This document shows, one piece after another, positions 22,191-32,524 of a stretch of DNA of 64,000 bases (the stretch's first letter is position 1; every line of letters begins with the position of its first letter). The translations under genes and the position numbers were made by a program. The notes under the pieces were generated by a model that was not told the DNA's origin, did not search any database, and saw only the letters and a program-made list of their open reading frames with translations. This DNA comes from Muricea muricata (taxonomy: Eukaryota; Cnidaria; Anthozoa; Malacalcyonacea; Plexauridae), in NCBI GenBank assembly GCA_963855995.1, contig OY979716.1:25597418-25661417 (forward strand), written 5' to 3'.

Positions 22191-22439
22191 AACGTTAAAC
22201 TGTTCTCAAAATAACTTTAAAAAGTGCGGATATTTTCAGACTAAAATGTTCGAAGCGTTTGTTTACAATTTCGTGCCGCTCGCCACCAAGCCTCGATTTC
22301 ATGTTCAGACTGTGCCGGAAGTAAAAAACCCGCATACGTGCTATATTTGAGATATTTCATGAAATATTTCCGTAAACAACATCATTATGAATATAAAAGA
22401 TACAATCACGCTCGTAAACCTCATATAGCACCTGAAGAG

Positions 22440-23620
22440 CTTTTAGCGGATTACATCATACGATGAACCAGTGCATGTTATTTTGATAAACTTTGCCAGT
22501 AATGCGATTGATGCAGATAATGATATATGGGTGGATGTAAACAGGGATGATATATGGTGCATATGTTTGGGTTTCTACAAGACAGCATTGAAGCATCCAG
22601 AGAGACTTGCAAAAAACCCCTGTGTTAAGTTTGTTGGCTCAGGAGAGATGGGGATTGATGTTGGAGCATTGAGAAATGAGTTTTTTTCGTTGTGTTTGGA
22701 CGAAGCTATCAATAGGTTGTTTGAAGGCGATGTAGCGTTAATTCCAAGAAGGGGAATCGGGAGCAAAGGTATTCAGTTTGAGGTAGTTGGAGCAATGATT
22801 GCTCACTCTGTATTACAAGGGGGGCCAGGTTTTCCTTTTCTTGCAGAGTGGGTTGTTGGTTACTTGCTTGGTGAAGATCCTTCAAATTTAATTATTTCCA
22901 AGGAATACAGTATATTTCTCAGAGTGAAGTGACCTCTACCCTCCTGGAGTTGATAGAGGAGCTGGATAAGGTTCAAACTCCAGAGGCACTGAATTATGTT
23001 CTTGAAGTTCATGTGAAACATAATTCATTCTGGGAAGTAATCAATGCATCTGAGTGGTCTAGCACTGAAGTAATAACCATTGAAAATAAGGGCTATTTAG
23101 TTAACGAGTTGATTTTCAATGGATTGGTCAGGCGAAGGAAAGATCAACTGGATTCGCTCAGCAGAGGGCTGCAAATGTTGGGCTTTTTGTCTGTGTTGAA
23201 AAGGCATCGCAAAGTTGCTGATCATGTCCTTTCTTATCACGCGCTAGAAATTAATGCAGAACAGTTTGTTTCCTTTGTCAAGAGCAACCCAAGTTCTCAT
23301 GCATAGAGGCAAGCCTATCAATGGTTTCTCGACTACATTACATGGGCAGATGGCGTGAAGAATGAGGATTTCCCTAAAGGTAAACTCAGTACATTGCTAA
23401 AGTTTACAGCCGGTCTGTGGCATATTCCTCCAATAGAAAGCAAGATGAAAATATCAGTTAGGTTCCTTGAGGATGATGATGAACAAAAGTTACCCAAGGC
23501 TGTCTCTTCTTCTAATATCCTCCATCTTCCCACAGTCCATTCGTCGAGAAATGCTTTCAACAATAACATGAATGTCGCATTAAAGTATGGACATGCAGGT
23601 TTCACAGAATATTGAGATAG
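22440..23620 (+). pseudogene. HECT-domain (G2E3-like) protein, broken
   Basis: HECT domains accept ubiquitin on a Cys and pass it to substrates. The segment reads as most of a HECT domain similar to the G2E3 group: CVKFVGSGEMGIDVGALRNE (N-lobe), FEVVGAMIAHSVLQGGPG and FLAEWVVGYLLGED, then after a frameshift near 22925 TLLELIEELDKVQTPEALN, and after a stop near 23305 WFLDYITWADG. The C-lobe follows: LLKFTAGLWHIPP, KISVRFL, LHLPT and a final stop near 23615. The usual catalytic TCFN-like motif reads SSSN, so the Cys is replaced by Ser. The 5' end is missing. Frameshift, stop and lost Cys together mean it is not an active ligase. Confidence 0.75.
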
Positions 23621-23639
23621 CACTCACATGACTATAAAA

Positions 23640-24900
23640 TGTTGGCAAGAAGAAAGATAAGAGGACTATGTGTAATTTAGTAAAACAACAATTTTGCCGT
23701 TAAATTTTAACAAAATATTTCAGTTTTAACAAAGTATTTCAGTTTCTTCAGTATGAGAACTAGATTTAACAGTTAATTAACATTATGTTTTATGTTATTG
23801 TTTAGTAACTGCAGTTGATGTTGGTAGCACAGGTATATTTGCATTACCTGTACTTATGGGCCAATAACATAGACTCGGCTAGCATGCTTTACCGACTTGC
23901 CTGGCTAAGTGAGACAACTTCTGGACCGGGCTAGCCAGTGCCGACTAGGGCTGAAGTAAACTCCTTAATTAAGCCTCATTTAGATTTAAAATGTTCAGCA
24001 GTTTTATATGTATATACTGCATTTCAGGGCTTCCTTATGTACAAGTAGCTCTTTGCAGATACAATATTGTAAAATGCAGTTGTTTCACTAGCTTTTACTG
24101 AAACATATATGTACAAACAACATTTCAATGATAATCTGAGTTTCTTTCAAATTATTTGCTTACATTTTTAACATAAAAATTGTGTGCATGCTGCATTGGT
24201 ATTTTTCAGATGGGATGAAACAATTACCGGCCTAGCCTGCTTGCAACAAATGAGTCATCAGCAAATAAAGCTTGTTTGGCTGCCATGTATAATCTAAACT
24301 CAAAATTTATGTAAGATTATTATATGCCAGACCCGGTGAAGCTGGCTTGCCAGGTCTATGTGATTACATGCCCCTTAAAACTTACATTTATTGTATCATC
24401 ACTTTTAGCAGGTATTTAATCTGTAGAAGATACACTTTTTTATGCAGATAGATAAAGTCATTGCCATCTTTTAAAAATCCTGTAAATCAACTACATTTAC
24501 AGAATTGGTTTCAATTTGTTATTATGAATGTTCTATAAACACTTTACAACCTAATGCTTGACAGTATTTCTATGAAATATGTATGTTTTGTCTACTTGTC
24601 ATTCTGTAACTTACTCGAGTTTTACTGTGCGAAGTTGACATTTCTAAGGAGGCCTTTTACTCTTGAAAACCAAGTTTACAGTGGTTTAATTATTTAAAGC
24701 ATCTGCCATCTCACCATTATTGACTAGTGCAATTTCTTTGCTGATATTTTAAATCCGCTTGGTGACTTGTAATGCTGCTTGAAAGAAATGGTTTGTTAAT
24801 AAAACCCAGTGGTGCACTTATTAATTTACTGCAAGGATGCTTTCCGTTAGAATGCTAGTTGCAGTCTAATTAGAACACAGTGAGGGTACGTTTAATTTAT
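23640..24900. other. non-coding spacer between convergent genes
   Basis: AT-rich sequence between the HECT-like gene and the transposase. Words such as GGCTAGC and TGCCAGACCCGG recur loosely. Nothing is assigned. Confidence 0.4.
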
Positions 24901-24916
24901 AAGCAACTAGTCATCC

Positions 24917-25694
24917 TCACAGTAAATTAGTAAGAGCATTAACAGTTTGTTGATACAAGTCAATTCCTTCATTGTTGTCATCTAACAAGGGGTCAATTGT
25001 CTGTTCCAATTGTGATTGTTGGTTTTCATTTAAGTGGATAGGTGACTCAGGAATAACCACATCATTATCTGTCTCCACATCTGGATATGGAGCCTCTTCA
25101 TCAATTCTATAGTCGTCCCAAGTATTCAGTAGGGATTCTTCTGCTGATTGGGGATCAATATAAAATAAACGAGTCATTCCATAATGCCAAAGCTGATGAG
25201 GCGATCTATTATTGGCAGTAGAAATTGGGTGGTGTGCCCAATCTCTTGCCATCTCACGGAGAGCTCTGTTTATTCGTGGTAGATAAATGTAGTGAAGACT
25301 GAATAAGTGAAGCTCATTTAATGGATCTAACAAGTGACTATCCTCCAAAAAATAGAAAATGTTTTGAAAGTGTCGAACCACAACTCTTTTGACTTCCCCC
25401 CAAAGGCGCTCAATACGTTGGTTGTGTACTGATGTGCCTGTTATCATGCTACCTCGGTTTATACCTTTGACATAAAGCATATACCGAGCGACATCCACAT
25501 TTTCTGTGCCAAAATCAGATCGGACTCTTGACGGTTGACCATGGGCAGCAATAGCAGCTTCAAATAATTCGAGAACCGTCTTTGCTTTATTGTTCGTACT
25601 GCATCGCAGAAAAACGATCAACCTGCTATATCCGTCTATTCCCCCATGAATGACAAATCTCCATCTAATTAATTTATGATGGCCATCAATGTGC
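24917..25694 (-). CDS. integrase-core transposase, exon 2 (catalytic)
   Basis: The exon starts after the acceptor TGATGTAG and encodes the whole catalytic core of a retroviral-integrase-like transposase. The triad is clear: Asp in HIDGHHKL (about 25685), Asp in [13 protein letters not shown] (about 25527), Glu in [13 protein letters not shown] (about 25410). The blocks [18 protein letters not shown] and HYIYLPRIN are typical of a family common in cnidarian and fish genomes. After the core come [10 protein letters not shown] and an acidic C-terminal tail. No stop or frameshift is seen. The 303-bp intron (25695-25997) separates it from exon 1. Confidence 0.85.
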
Positions 25695-25997
25695 CTACAT
25701 CAGTGTGTAGAGAAAGATGTATAAGACAAGGCATTCACTCTTGGGAGTATCATGTGGGGGGTGGCCTTTGTAGCTACAAGGTTTGATCTGCAAGGTTATA
25801 TAGATATGATATTTTAGATTTAAAAATAAAATAAATTGGAATTTTGGTCATGCAGTATATTTTGTGCTGTGCAATTTTTGTCTGCAACCATAATAGAGAT
25901 TACATTCAGCACATTCATGTCATTTGTACAGTACTATGTCTTTAATTGAAAAGAAAATTGCCCTCCACTAGTTAAAATATGCAAATCCGTCACTTAC

Positions 25998-26027
25998 CAA
26001 AGAGAGTTAGGTGCACGTACACTGTAC
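25998..26027 (-). CDS. integrase-core transposase, end of exon 1
   Basis: This 30-bp remnant of exon 1 lies left of the hAT element. It encodes VRAPNSLW and ends at the donor TTTG|GTAAGTG. It includes one copy of the 8-bp target duplication (26020-26027). The Trp codon is split by the intron and completed by the first G of exon 2. Confidence 0.8.
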
Positions 26028-27218
26028 CAGGGGCGGACTGGGCCGTCGGGCATTCGGGCGCGAACCGAGGCCCGGAGAACTTTGGGGGCCCGGAATTCAC
26101 AAGATTTCAAATAACAACAAACTATTTATCTAAACATTCACCCGACGGTCTGCATATGCGCAATCACATTTCTAAATCAGTGAAATTACAAAAAGTGTCC
26201 CACTTCCGTGGGACATGACAAGCAGATTTTGCCCAAATTTGCTAGCATTCACTGCAATTGTGACTGTCCCCAGTGTCCTGTCTTGTCCACTCACCCCAAT
26301 ATATAATCGAAGCCTTTACGAGAAGAAAACGTGGCATGGCAAATTGTCCTGCTGTAAAATTTGCACAATACTTTCTTAAAAACTTAAATCCCTTCGCTTT
26401 CCTTGCCATAGTACTGTGCTTCTCTTGTCTTTTTGTAATTTGCGATTTCGTACAAATAAAACTTGTTCGCCATTTTGAATCAATAACGTGGAATACTTGG
26501 TGTAAGCTGAAGTCACTGGATATTTTTTGCGGAATAACCGCTGGTTTGCGTATAGGCGAACTAGCAATTTCGCATTCAAAAATGCCAGGCGTGTATAAAT
26601 ATTCACAACGTCAACATTAGGTTGTCAACAAACCAAGGAACTGATGAAAATTTAAAAGTGACCTGAAATCGAAAGTAGCGAAATAAATGTTGAAAATTTC
26701 CTAAGGACTGCTGTGCCAATGCAGTAGTTTTCTGCAATATTTGTAACGCTAATCACCGGTAAGTATATTGAAATATTTGACGGCTACAGCTTTAGAAAAT
26801 ATAGCATATAGCAAAAATTTCTCCTGCGGCGAATGTCATTTTGCACAAATATTAACAATAATATGTGCTCTTCTAGTTGATTTAATCGCTTAACAAGTAA
26901 AATACCCAAGTTTGTCCTAGGGACTATATGTTACTATAATCATAGAATAAAATGATTATTCATGTACTATACCATAGGCATAGTATAAAAAAGTTTATAT
27001 TTGTTACATGCTTGACGATGTTTGCTTCATATAACTATAAACTATAGTGTATAGACGTGTCATTTTTTCGATCAAACACGCATATTCTATCATTCCATTG
27101 CGCCTTATAGTGATATGTATATTGCATATAGATTGATGGATAAATCTAAACAGTGACACTTATCTATCACACACTACTCGAGTTCCACGCTTCTGAAATA
27201 AATGACCTTTAATACAGA

Positions 27219-30065
27219 ATGGAAGGTGAAAAATGTAATACCAGCGGATCTACGTATAAACACAAAAGTGGCGCACAAAAACGAAAGAATAAGCAGCGAC
27301 AACTTCAATTAGTACAGTCATTAAAAAAAATCGATGCCTTTTTAACCCCGTCTGACTCATGTATGGCAGGAGCTACTACATCTCAAACCAGCCCTGCGCC
27401 AGACAAGCCTGATCGTCAAGATGATGATTGTGGCGCATTTTCAAAGCCAAGCTCAACTGAATCTTGTGATGATATAGTCGAACTCTCCGCCCACTCCGCT
27501 CGCGAAAAACCAAACAAAATACCAAGACTGGATAATGACGCTAATGCTCCAACGTTACGTCAATTTGAATGTGATGATCCTGATCACCTCGACATAGCCA
27601 CGAACAGTGCAATTCAACAAGAGAAATTCTCAGATTCCTCAGAAGATGTAACTCCTTCAGTCAGTGATCTCTTTAAGAAAACAAGTCTGGTCTCAGAAGA
27701 AATGTTTTGGGCCTTTCATCCTCATCAACCAACCAATAATGTTCCATTCAACACAGAAGCAACTTACTATCGTAAAGACACACAAGGAACGAAAGTTCGT
27801 AGAATATGGGTCACATATAACGAAGAGAAGATGGCAATTCATTGTTCATTTTGTCTGATGTTTGCTCCAGAAAGGTGTCGTCAAGGCACATTGATTGATG
27901 GCTGCTCTGACTGGAAACATATAACGACAAGATTAGCGGAACACGAAAAGTCTCACTGCCACCGCAGTTCAAGTGAGGCATACTTTGTCACCAAAAAAGG
28001 AAAGTCCATCAACCACCTATCAAACTCAGCCAGAAGAGAAGATGTCCTCGAAAGACGTGCTGTCGTTGGCTGCGTTATCAGCGTTATATTCTTTATAGCA
28101 TTTCAGACTCTGCCCTTTCGAAGTAAACATTCAGAATCTGTAGCAACCGCTTTTGATGATAGTGCAGCTGTTGTGAACCATGGTAATTTTCTAGAGACTG
28201 TGAAACTCATTGCTGAGTTCTATCCAACCCTGCAGGCCCATTTAAATAAAGTAGTCAAATTGGCAAAGAAACGTGATCCTAAAAGGAAAGGTCGGGGTAA
28301 TTTTGTAACTTTTCTCAGCAAAACAAGTGTTGTAAAAATTCTCAAATTGATCGCAGAGATGTTAAATGAGAAAATTGCCAAATATGTAAATGACGCTGGC
28401 TTATTTTCTGTGCAAATGGATTCTACTACCGATATTTCCACTCACGATCAGTGTGCTGTTGTTGTAAGGTATGTGCAAGAGGGCAAAGCGAGAGAAAGGC
28501 TGTTGCGTCTTGTAAATGTGTCCGACTCAAGCGCCCAAAGTCTACACAATTTACTCGAGAAGTCTTTGGAGGAAGTAGTCTACACAATTTACTCGAGAAG
28601 TCTTTGGAGTTAAACTAGATATGTGCGTTGGGGACTCATTTGATGGAGCAGCCAATATGAGTGGCGTCTACAATGGCTTACAAGCTCTACTTAAACAAGT
28701 CCGTCCTAGCCATGTCCATACTTGATGTTATGCTCACGTCCTCAATTTGGTCATTGGTGATGCATCCACTGTTTCCTCCCAAGCTGTAAGTCTGTTTGGG
28801 CTGCTGAATCGAATGGCAAATTTCTTTAAAGAATCATACAAGAATATGAATGTGTGGGAAAAGCAGATGGAAAATAATACCGGCCATGGAAAGCTTCAAA
28901 AATTAGCGAGATTTTGCCAAACCAGGTGGTCCAGCCGAGCGAGAGCCTTAAGAAATTGTTTGGCAGTTTTAATGACAACACAAAAGAACTATTCTCAGAT
29001 CTGTTGATGGTTCTACAACACGTCAATCAAACACCGAATTTCAAAGGTACTATTCGATACGAAGCCAAGTGCCTGCGGGAAAATCTTTCAAAGTTTGAAA
29101 CTGTGTTAGTGGCATTTATATACATTGGAATCTTTGATATAACCACCCCAGTGTCGGACTATCTGCAGACACCTGGATTGGATCTACTTCAAGCATGGAG
29201 AATGATTAACGAAGCAAGGGGCAAACTGAGCAAGGTCGCTAGAGATTTTGCTGCTATCTACCAGCTTTCAACAACGTTTATCAATGGAGTTAATGATAAA
29301 TTATCCGAAGAAGGCATTCATTTGACAACCGGCCTACCAGAAATTCGCGCAAATCGAAGAGCACCTGAGGTTCAAAGTGCTGAAAAGAATTTTGAGATAA
29401 ATTGTCATAATGTTATCCTGGATACAGTGGTCCTCACCATCAGCAACCAATTCTCTCAGCATCAAAAACTATATACGGAGATTGCGTGCTTTGATCCTAA
29501 CAGGTTAGAGGAAGTAAAAACACAGCCAGAGATCATAAATCTGACCACGATAGCTGAAGCTTTGCCTGAAGTAGACACGATCTCTCTAAAAGAAGAGCTC
29601 TTATCCTTTGCTTCAAACTACCATCAACTGAAACAAGGCCTGTTTCCGAGTAATGATGACAATCTCAGCGACTTGCCAGACTATAGTGATGAAGAGGAAG
29701 ATGGCGAAAGTCTATCAAAAGTAATGGTGAAAGAAGCTGCTTGCAAAAACTGTCTTTCGTGTGCATTTCGCTTGTTATCACAGTACCAATTATGCTCCAC
29801 AGCTTACGAGAATCTGTTTCTAGCTTACAAATATTTAGTAACATTAAGCGTCACACAGTGCTCGTGTGAAAGGTCATTCTCGAAATTGAAACTAGTCAAG
29901 ACAAGGCTAAGATCGTCGCTCACCCAGGAAAACCTTGAATCCCTAATGATCATGATCATCGCTATTGAAAAGGATCTTGCGCTGGAGCTGAAGAACAACA
30001 AAGAAAAGATTATTGACAAATTTGCATTGAGTTCAAAAAAACTGAGCTCTTTACTTTTACTATAA
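27219..30065 (+). pseudogene. hAT transposase (TTF-type finger, DUF4371, hATC), broken
   Basis: The 464-residue first frame has a Ser/Asp-rich N-terminus, a TTF-type zinc region (IHCSFCLMF...ERCRQG, with later H and C) and the start of the RNase-H-like fold (FSVQMDSTTDISTHDQCAVV, first catalytic Asp). A 38-bp tandem duplication at 28539-28609 shifts the frame and ends it at 28613. The correct frame resumes as LDMCVGDSFDGAANMSG, meets a stop (HVHT then stop, 28724), continues as CYAHVLNLVIGDAS and CQTRWSSRARALRN, and shifts again near 28970 into a 383-residue frame. That frame ends with the hAT dimerisation domain (VTLSVTQCSCERSFSKLKLV, LESLMIM). hAT transposases cut out and reinsert DNA as dimers or multimers. 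This one is inactive. Confidence 0.88.
28539..28609 (+). repeat. 38-bp-offset tandem duplication in the hAT gene
   Basis: A 33-base block starting AGTCTACACAATTTACTCGA occurs at 28539-28571 and again at 28577-28609. The offset is not a multiple of three, so the duplication itself causes the frameshift. Confidence 0.95.
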
Positions 30066-30321
30066 ACGTTCGAAAACTGATGATCAAATAACAATTTTAT
30101 TTATATTAGCTGTTTAATGTATAATTGTTCATATTAAAGGAACTTTTTTATGTTATGGACGTTCCGCATGCTCGCGTTACAACTTGTCTTTCATGTCATT
30201 TATTTTAATAGAGTTTATGTATTATTTTAAACATATATTTATATAGTATATATCTGTACACTTGTGCAAGGGCCCGGATTTTATTCCTGACCGAGGCCCG
30301 AAAATTGCCAGTCCGCCCCTG

Positions 30322-31039
30322 CACTGTACTGCCGTCTCACAATGCTTACTGTTCTTCGTAATGCTCTACTTACGGGGTCCAGTGTGTTTATAGCATCCCT
30401 TAGACGATGACGTTGCACATGTATCCCTCTGGATCTACATGCTCCCAAAACGTAACTTTCTCCAGCATTTGGAAGAATGTTCAAGATTTCTCGAATGACT
30501 GTACATAATTGATCATGAGATATATCTGAATATGTGCTACGAGGACCGGTTCTGCTTGAAGTTGTCATGCCTGTTTCTCTTCTTCTTCGCTGAATTGTCC
30601 TCTCACTAGAGCCAAGAAGTGCAGCAACTTCTTTCCAAGACATATGTATGCTATACAAACGTTCCAATTCTTCTCTAGTAATCGACTCTCTAGGTCTATC
30701 GATCGTACCCTCCTTGTGAAGATCATTTGCAGCTGAGGCATCGTAATCGTAATTTAATTCATCCATATAATCACCATCTGCTGAAAGAATACCTTCAAAC
30801 ATTCCATGGATTGCTTGAATTTCAGCAATAAGCTGATTGCAATTTACTGCTAAAGCTCCATCAGCTTCAATTTCTTCAAATCTCCGACATAAAACGTTGA
30901 GCACATTTAAAAAGTCTTCAATCCTTCTTTGCCAAAATTCCAGTGAATTCAAATTTCCACTGAACAGTTGACGCCTAGCTTGCTGGATTTGGTAATGTAA
31001 ATCGGAAAGAAACTGTTCAACATCGACTTCGAACTCCAT
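30322..31039 (-). CDS. integrase-core transposase, exon 1 main part
   Basis: The frame from the Met at 31039 runs without a stop to the hAT insertion. It holds a helical N-terminal part (FLSDLHYQIQQARRQL), an acidic linker (about residues 110-130) and a helix-turn-helix (MSWKEVAALLGSSERTIQRR). It ends at VRRQYS, where hAT interrupts. The Met at 31039 is chosen over an upstream one because family members start close to MEF. Removing hAT and one 8-bp duplication leaves 1518 coding bases in exons 1 and 2, exactly 505 codons plus stop. The gene was therefore intact when hAT landed. Confidence 0.82.
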
Positions 31040-31126
31040 GTTTAACTTGCAGAAATTTCGTGTCACTACTTCATGTAAAGTTTTAAATTTGTACCCTGAC
31101 CGCGCGATAAGGAACTCGTTCCCAGG

Positions 31127-31345
31127 GCAGACTTTATATAACAAAACAGACCTTATATATTGGCAACAGACCTTATATAATGAAAACAGACCTTATATAT
31201 CGGCAACATACCTTATATAATAAAAACAGACATTATATAATGAAAACAGACCATGTATAATAAAAGCAGACCTTACATATTGGCAATAAACCTTATATAA
31301 TGAAAACAGACCTTATATATCGGCAACAGATCTTATTTTTTAGGA
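31127..31345. repeat. minisatellite, about 20-bp unit
   Basis: About ten units of the type ACAGACCTTATATAATGAAA alternate with ACAGACCTTATATATTGGCA, so a 40-bp dimer is also visible. It starts just upstream of the integrase-core transposase and may be part of that element's end. Confidence 0.85.
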
Positions 31346-32524
31346 AAAAACACATACTATATAACAAACAGAGACTATAATGGATATTTTAGACTTTTGT
31401 CCACTATGGCGCCTCATACAGATCTTAGGAACATTTTGCAGGCTAGGGTTAGATGACAAAATGTTGATGAAACATCAGAAACCAGTCATAGTCTATTCAC
31501 TTATTGGAGAACAGAGGCCAGCAGGGTCTGAAGCATGGTCGATCAAAGCAGACTTGTTTTTTCTCTCAAGTTCATCACTGGTGGAACAAACTTAACACCA
31601 CTGACACATGTCACTGAACACAAATAGAATAATATTATGGTTGTTCGACCATGTCTACCACTGTTCGCTAACAAGAGACATGCCGCTTTATAACATCTTC
31701 TATACTATAACTATCACTGACATATGCACACTTATTAAACTATTTTCACAACATTTGAGTATTTATAAGCTACTCACAGACAGCTTATTTAACACAGTTG
31801 CCCCAGTATTATAATACAACGGACAGGTGTTTTATTCACACTATATACATCAGTCACAAGTTGTTTTCGAAATGGCAGATCAGGGTTGTCCTTTGGGTTG
31901 ATCGGCAAAAAATCATGACCAATGAGTTTGCAGCCAAATTTAAAATTGTTGTTAATATTGCTTATTTTGCAGTAAAGTCATATACTAATGACCATTGGTT
32001 GATTGGTGCAACATTTCTAGGCAAAATCTCACACAACTTGAATTGGATGATGTGTAACTGCTATCACACCAGAATTTGGTGACCTATTTACATGTTACAT
32101 GGCAATAAATCCATAAAGAATTGGTGACTTTGCTTTATTGAGACAACATTAATATTATGCTGTTGTGCAGAATCATTTAGTAAACACAACAACAGATAAC
32201 GACAAACAAAAAGGTTCACATATGTATACAAACTTAAAAGGCTGTAGGCTTGTCTCATTTTGCCCCAACTGCCTGAGTGAATTAAAAGTCGTCCAATGCG
32301 AAAAATTACAGTCAACATTAACAAAATATACATCTGACATGAAAGGGCACATGCTAATGCCTCTTAACTAAATAAGGTTTTATTCGATCGTTACGACCTG
32401 CGAGAGAAAAGAAATACCATTTAAAATATAAAATAATAATGTACCTTAATTTAACCAAACAGGATCCAATGTCACTCACAAAATTCAGGATAATCTTCGT
32501 CCGAAAATAGCCTTTGATTTGCAA
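31346..32524. other. no recognisable feature
   Basis: Short frames only. The word TCTCATTTTGCCCC (32255) also occurs at 34921, on the other side of the foldback element. Confidence 0.4.

Larger units (their letters stand above)
18081..22342. mobile_element. PIF/Harbinger-ISL2EU-like transposon, copy 2, both ends present
   Basis: Long inverted ends bound the element: AGCAC(T/G)TATGCGGGTTTT on each side, continuing through TTACTTCC and GAACATGAAATCGAGGCTTG for about 70 bp. Length is 4262 bp. Inside are a plus-strand SAP/SWIM/YqaJ gene and a minus-strand THAP-DDE gene, converging with about 400 bp between them. No clear short target duplication is visible (AA left, AT right). The left end abuts the last Penelope codons and the right end abuts the HECT segment. 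The terminal sequence differs from copy 1, so the two are different families with the same layout. Confidence 0.82.
26028..30321 (+). mobile_element. complete hAT transposon with 8-bp target duplication
   Basis: Both ends are CAGGGGCGGACTGG (left direct, right as complement). Exact 8-bp duplications CACTGTAC flank it (26020-26027 and 30322-30329). Length is 4294 bp. The subterminal regions share GAGGCCCGGA-like blocks. About 1.2 kb of non-coding leader precedes the transposase. The ends are well preserved although the gene is broken. Confidence 0.93.
22343..31127. mobile_element. integrase-core (IS3EU-like) DNA transposon with HECT-type gene, ends uncertain
   Basis: A minus-strand transposase with an rve-type core and a plus-strand HECT-like gene converge, separated by about 1.3 kb. 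A 4.3-kb hAT element is nested inside the transposase exon. The left limit is taken as the end of the transposon at 18081-22342, which probably cut off the 5' part of the HECT gene. The right limit is taken where a tandem repeat starts after the transposase start codon. I could not identify terminal repeats, so limits and class name are tentative. Confidence 0.55.

Noticed and set aside
26620..26680. Possible hammerhead ribozyme (CTGATGA ... CGAAA)
   Set aside because: No complementary stem II between the two motifs, so the fold is not supported.
31127..31345. CRISPR-like array
   Set aside because: Units are contiguous 20-mers without unique spacers, and the genome is eukaryotic.
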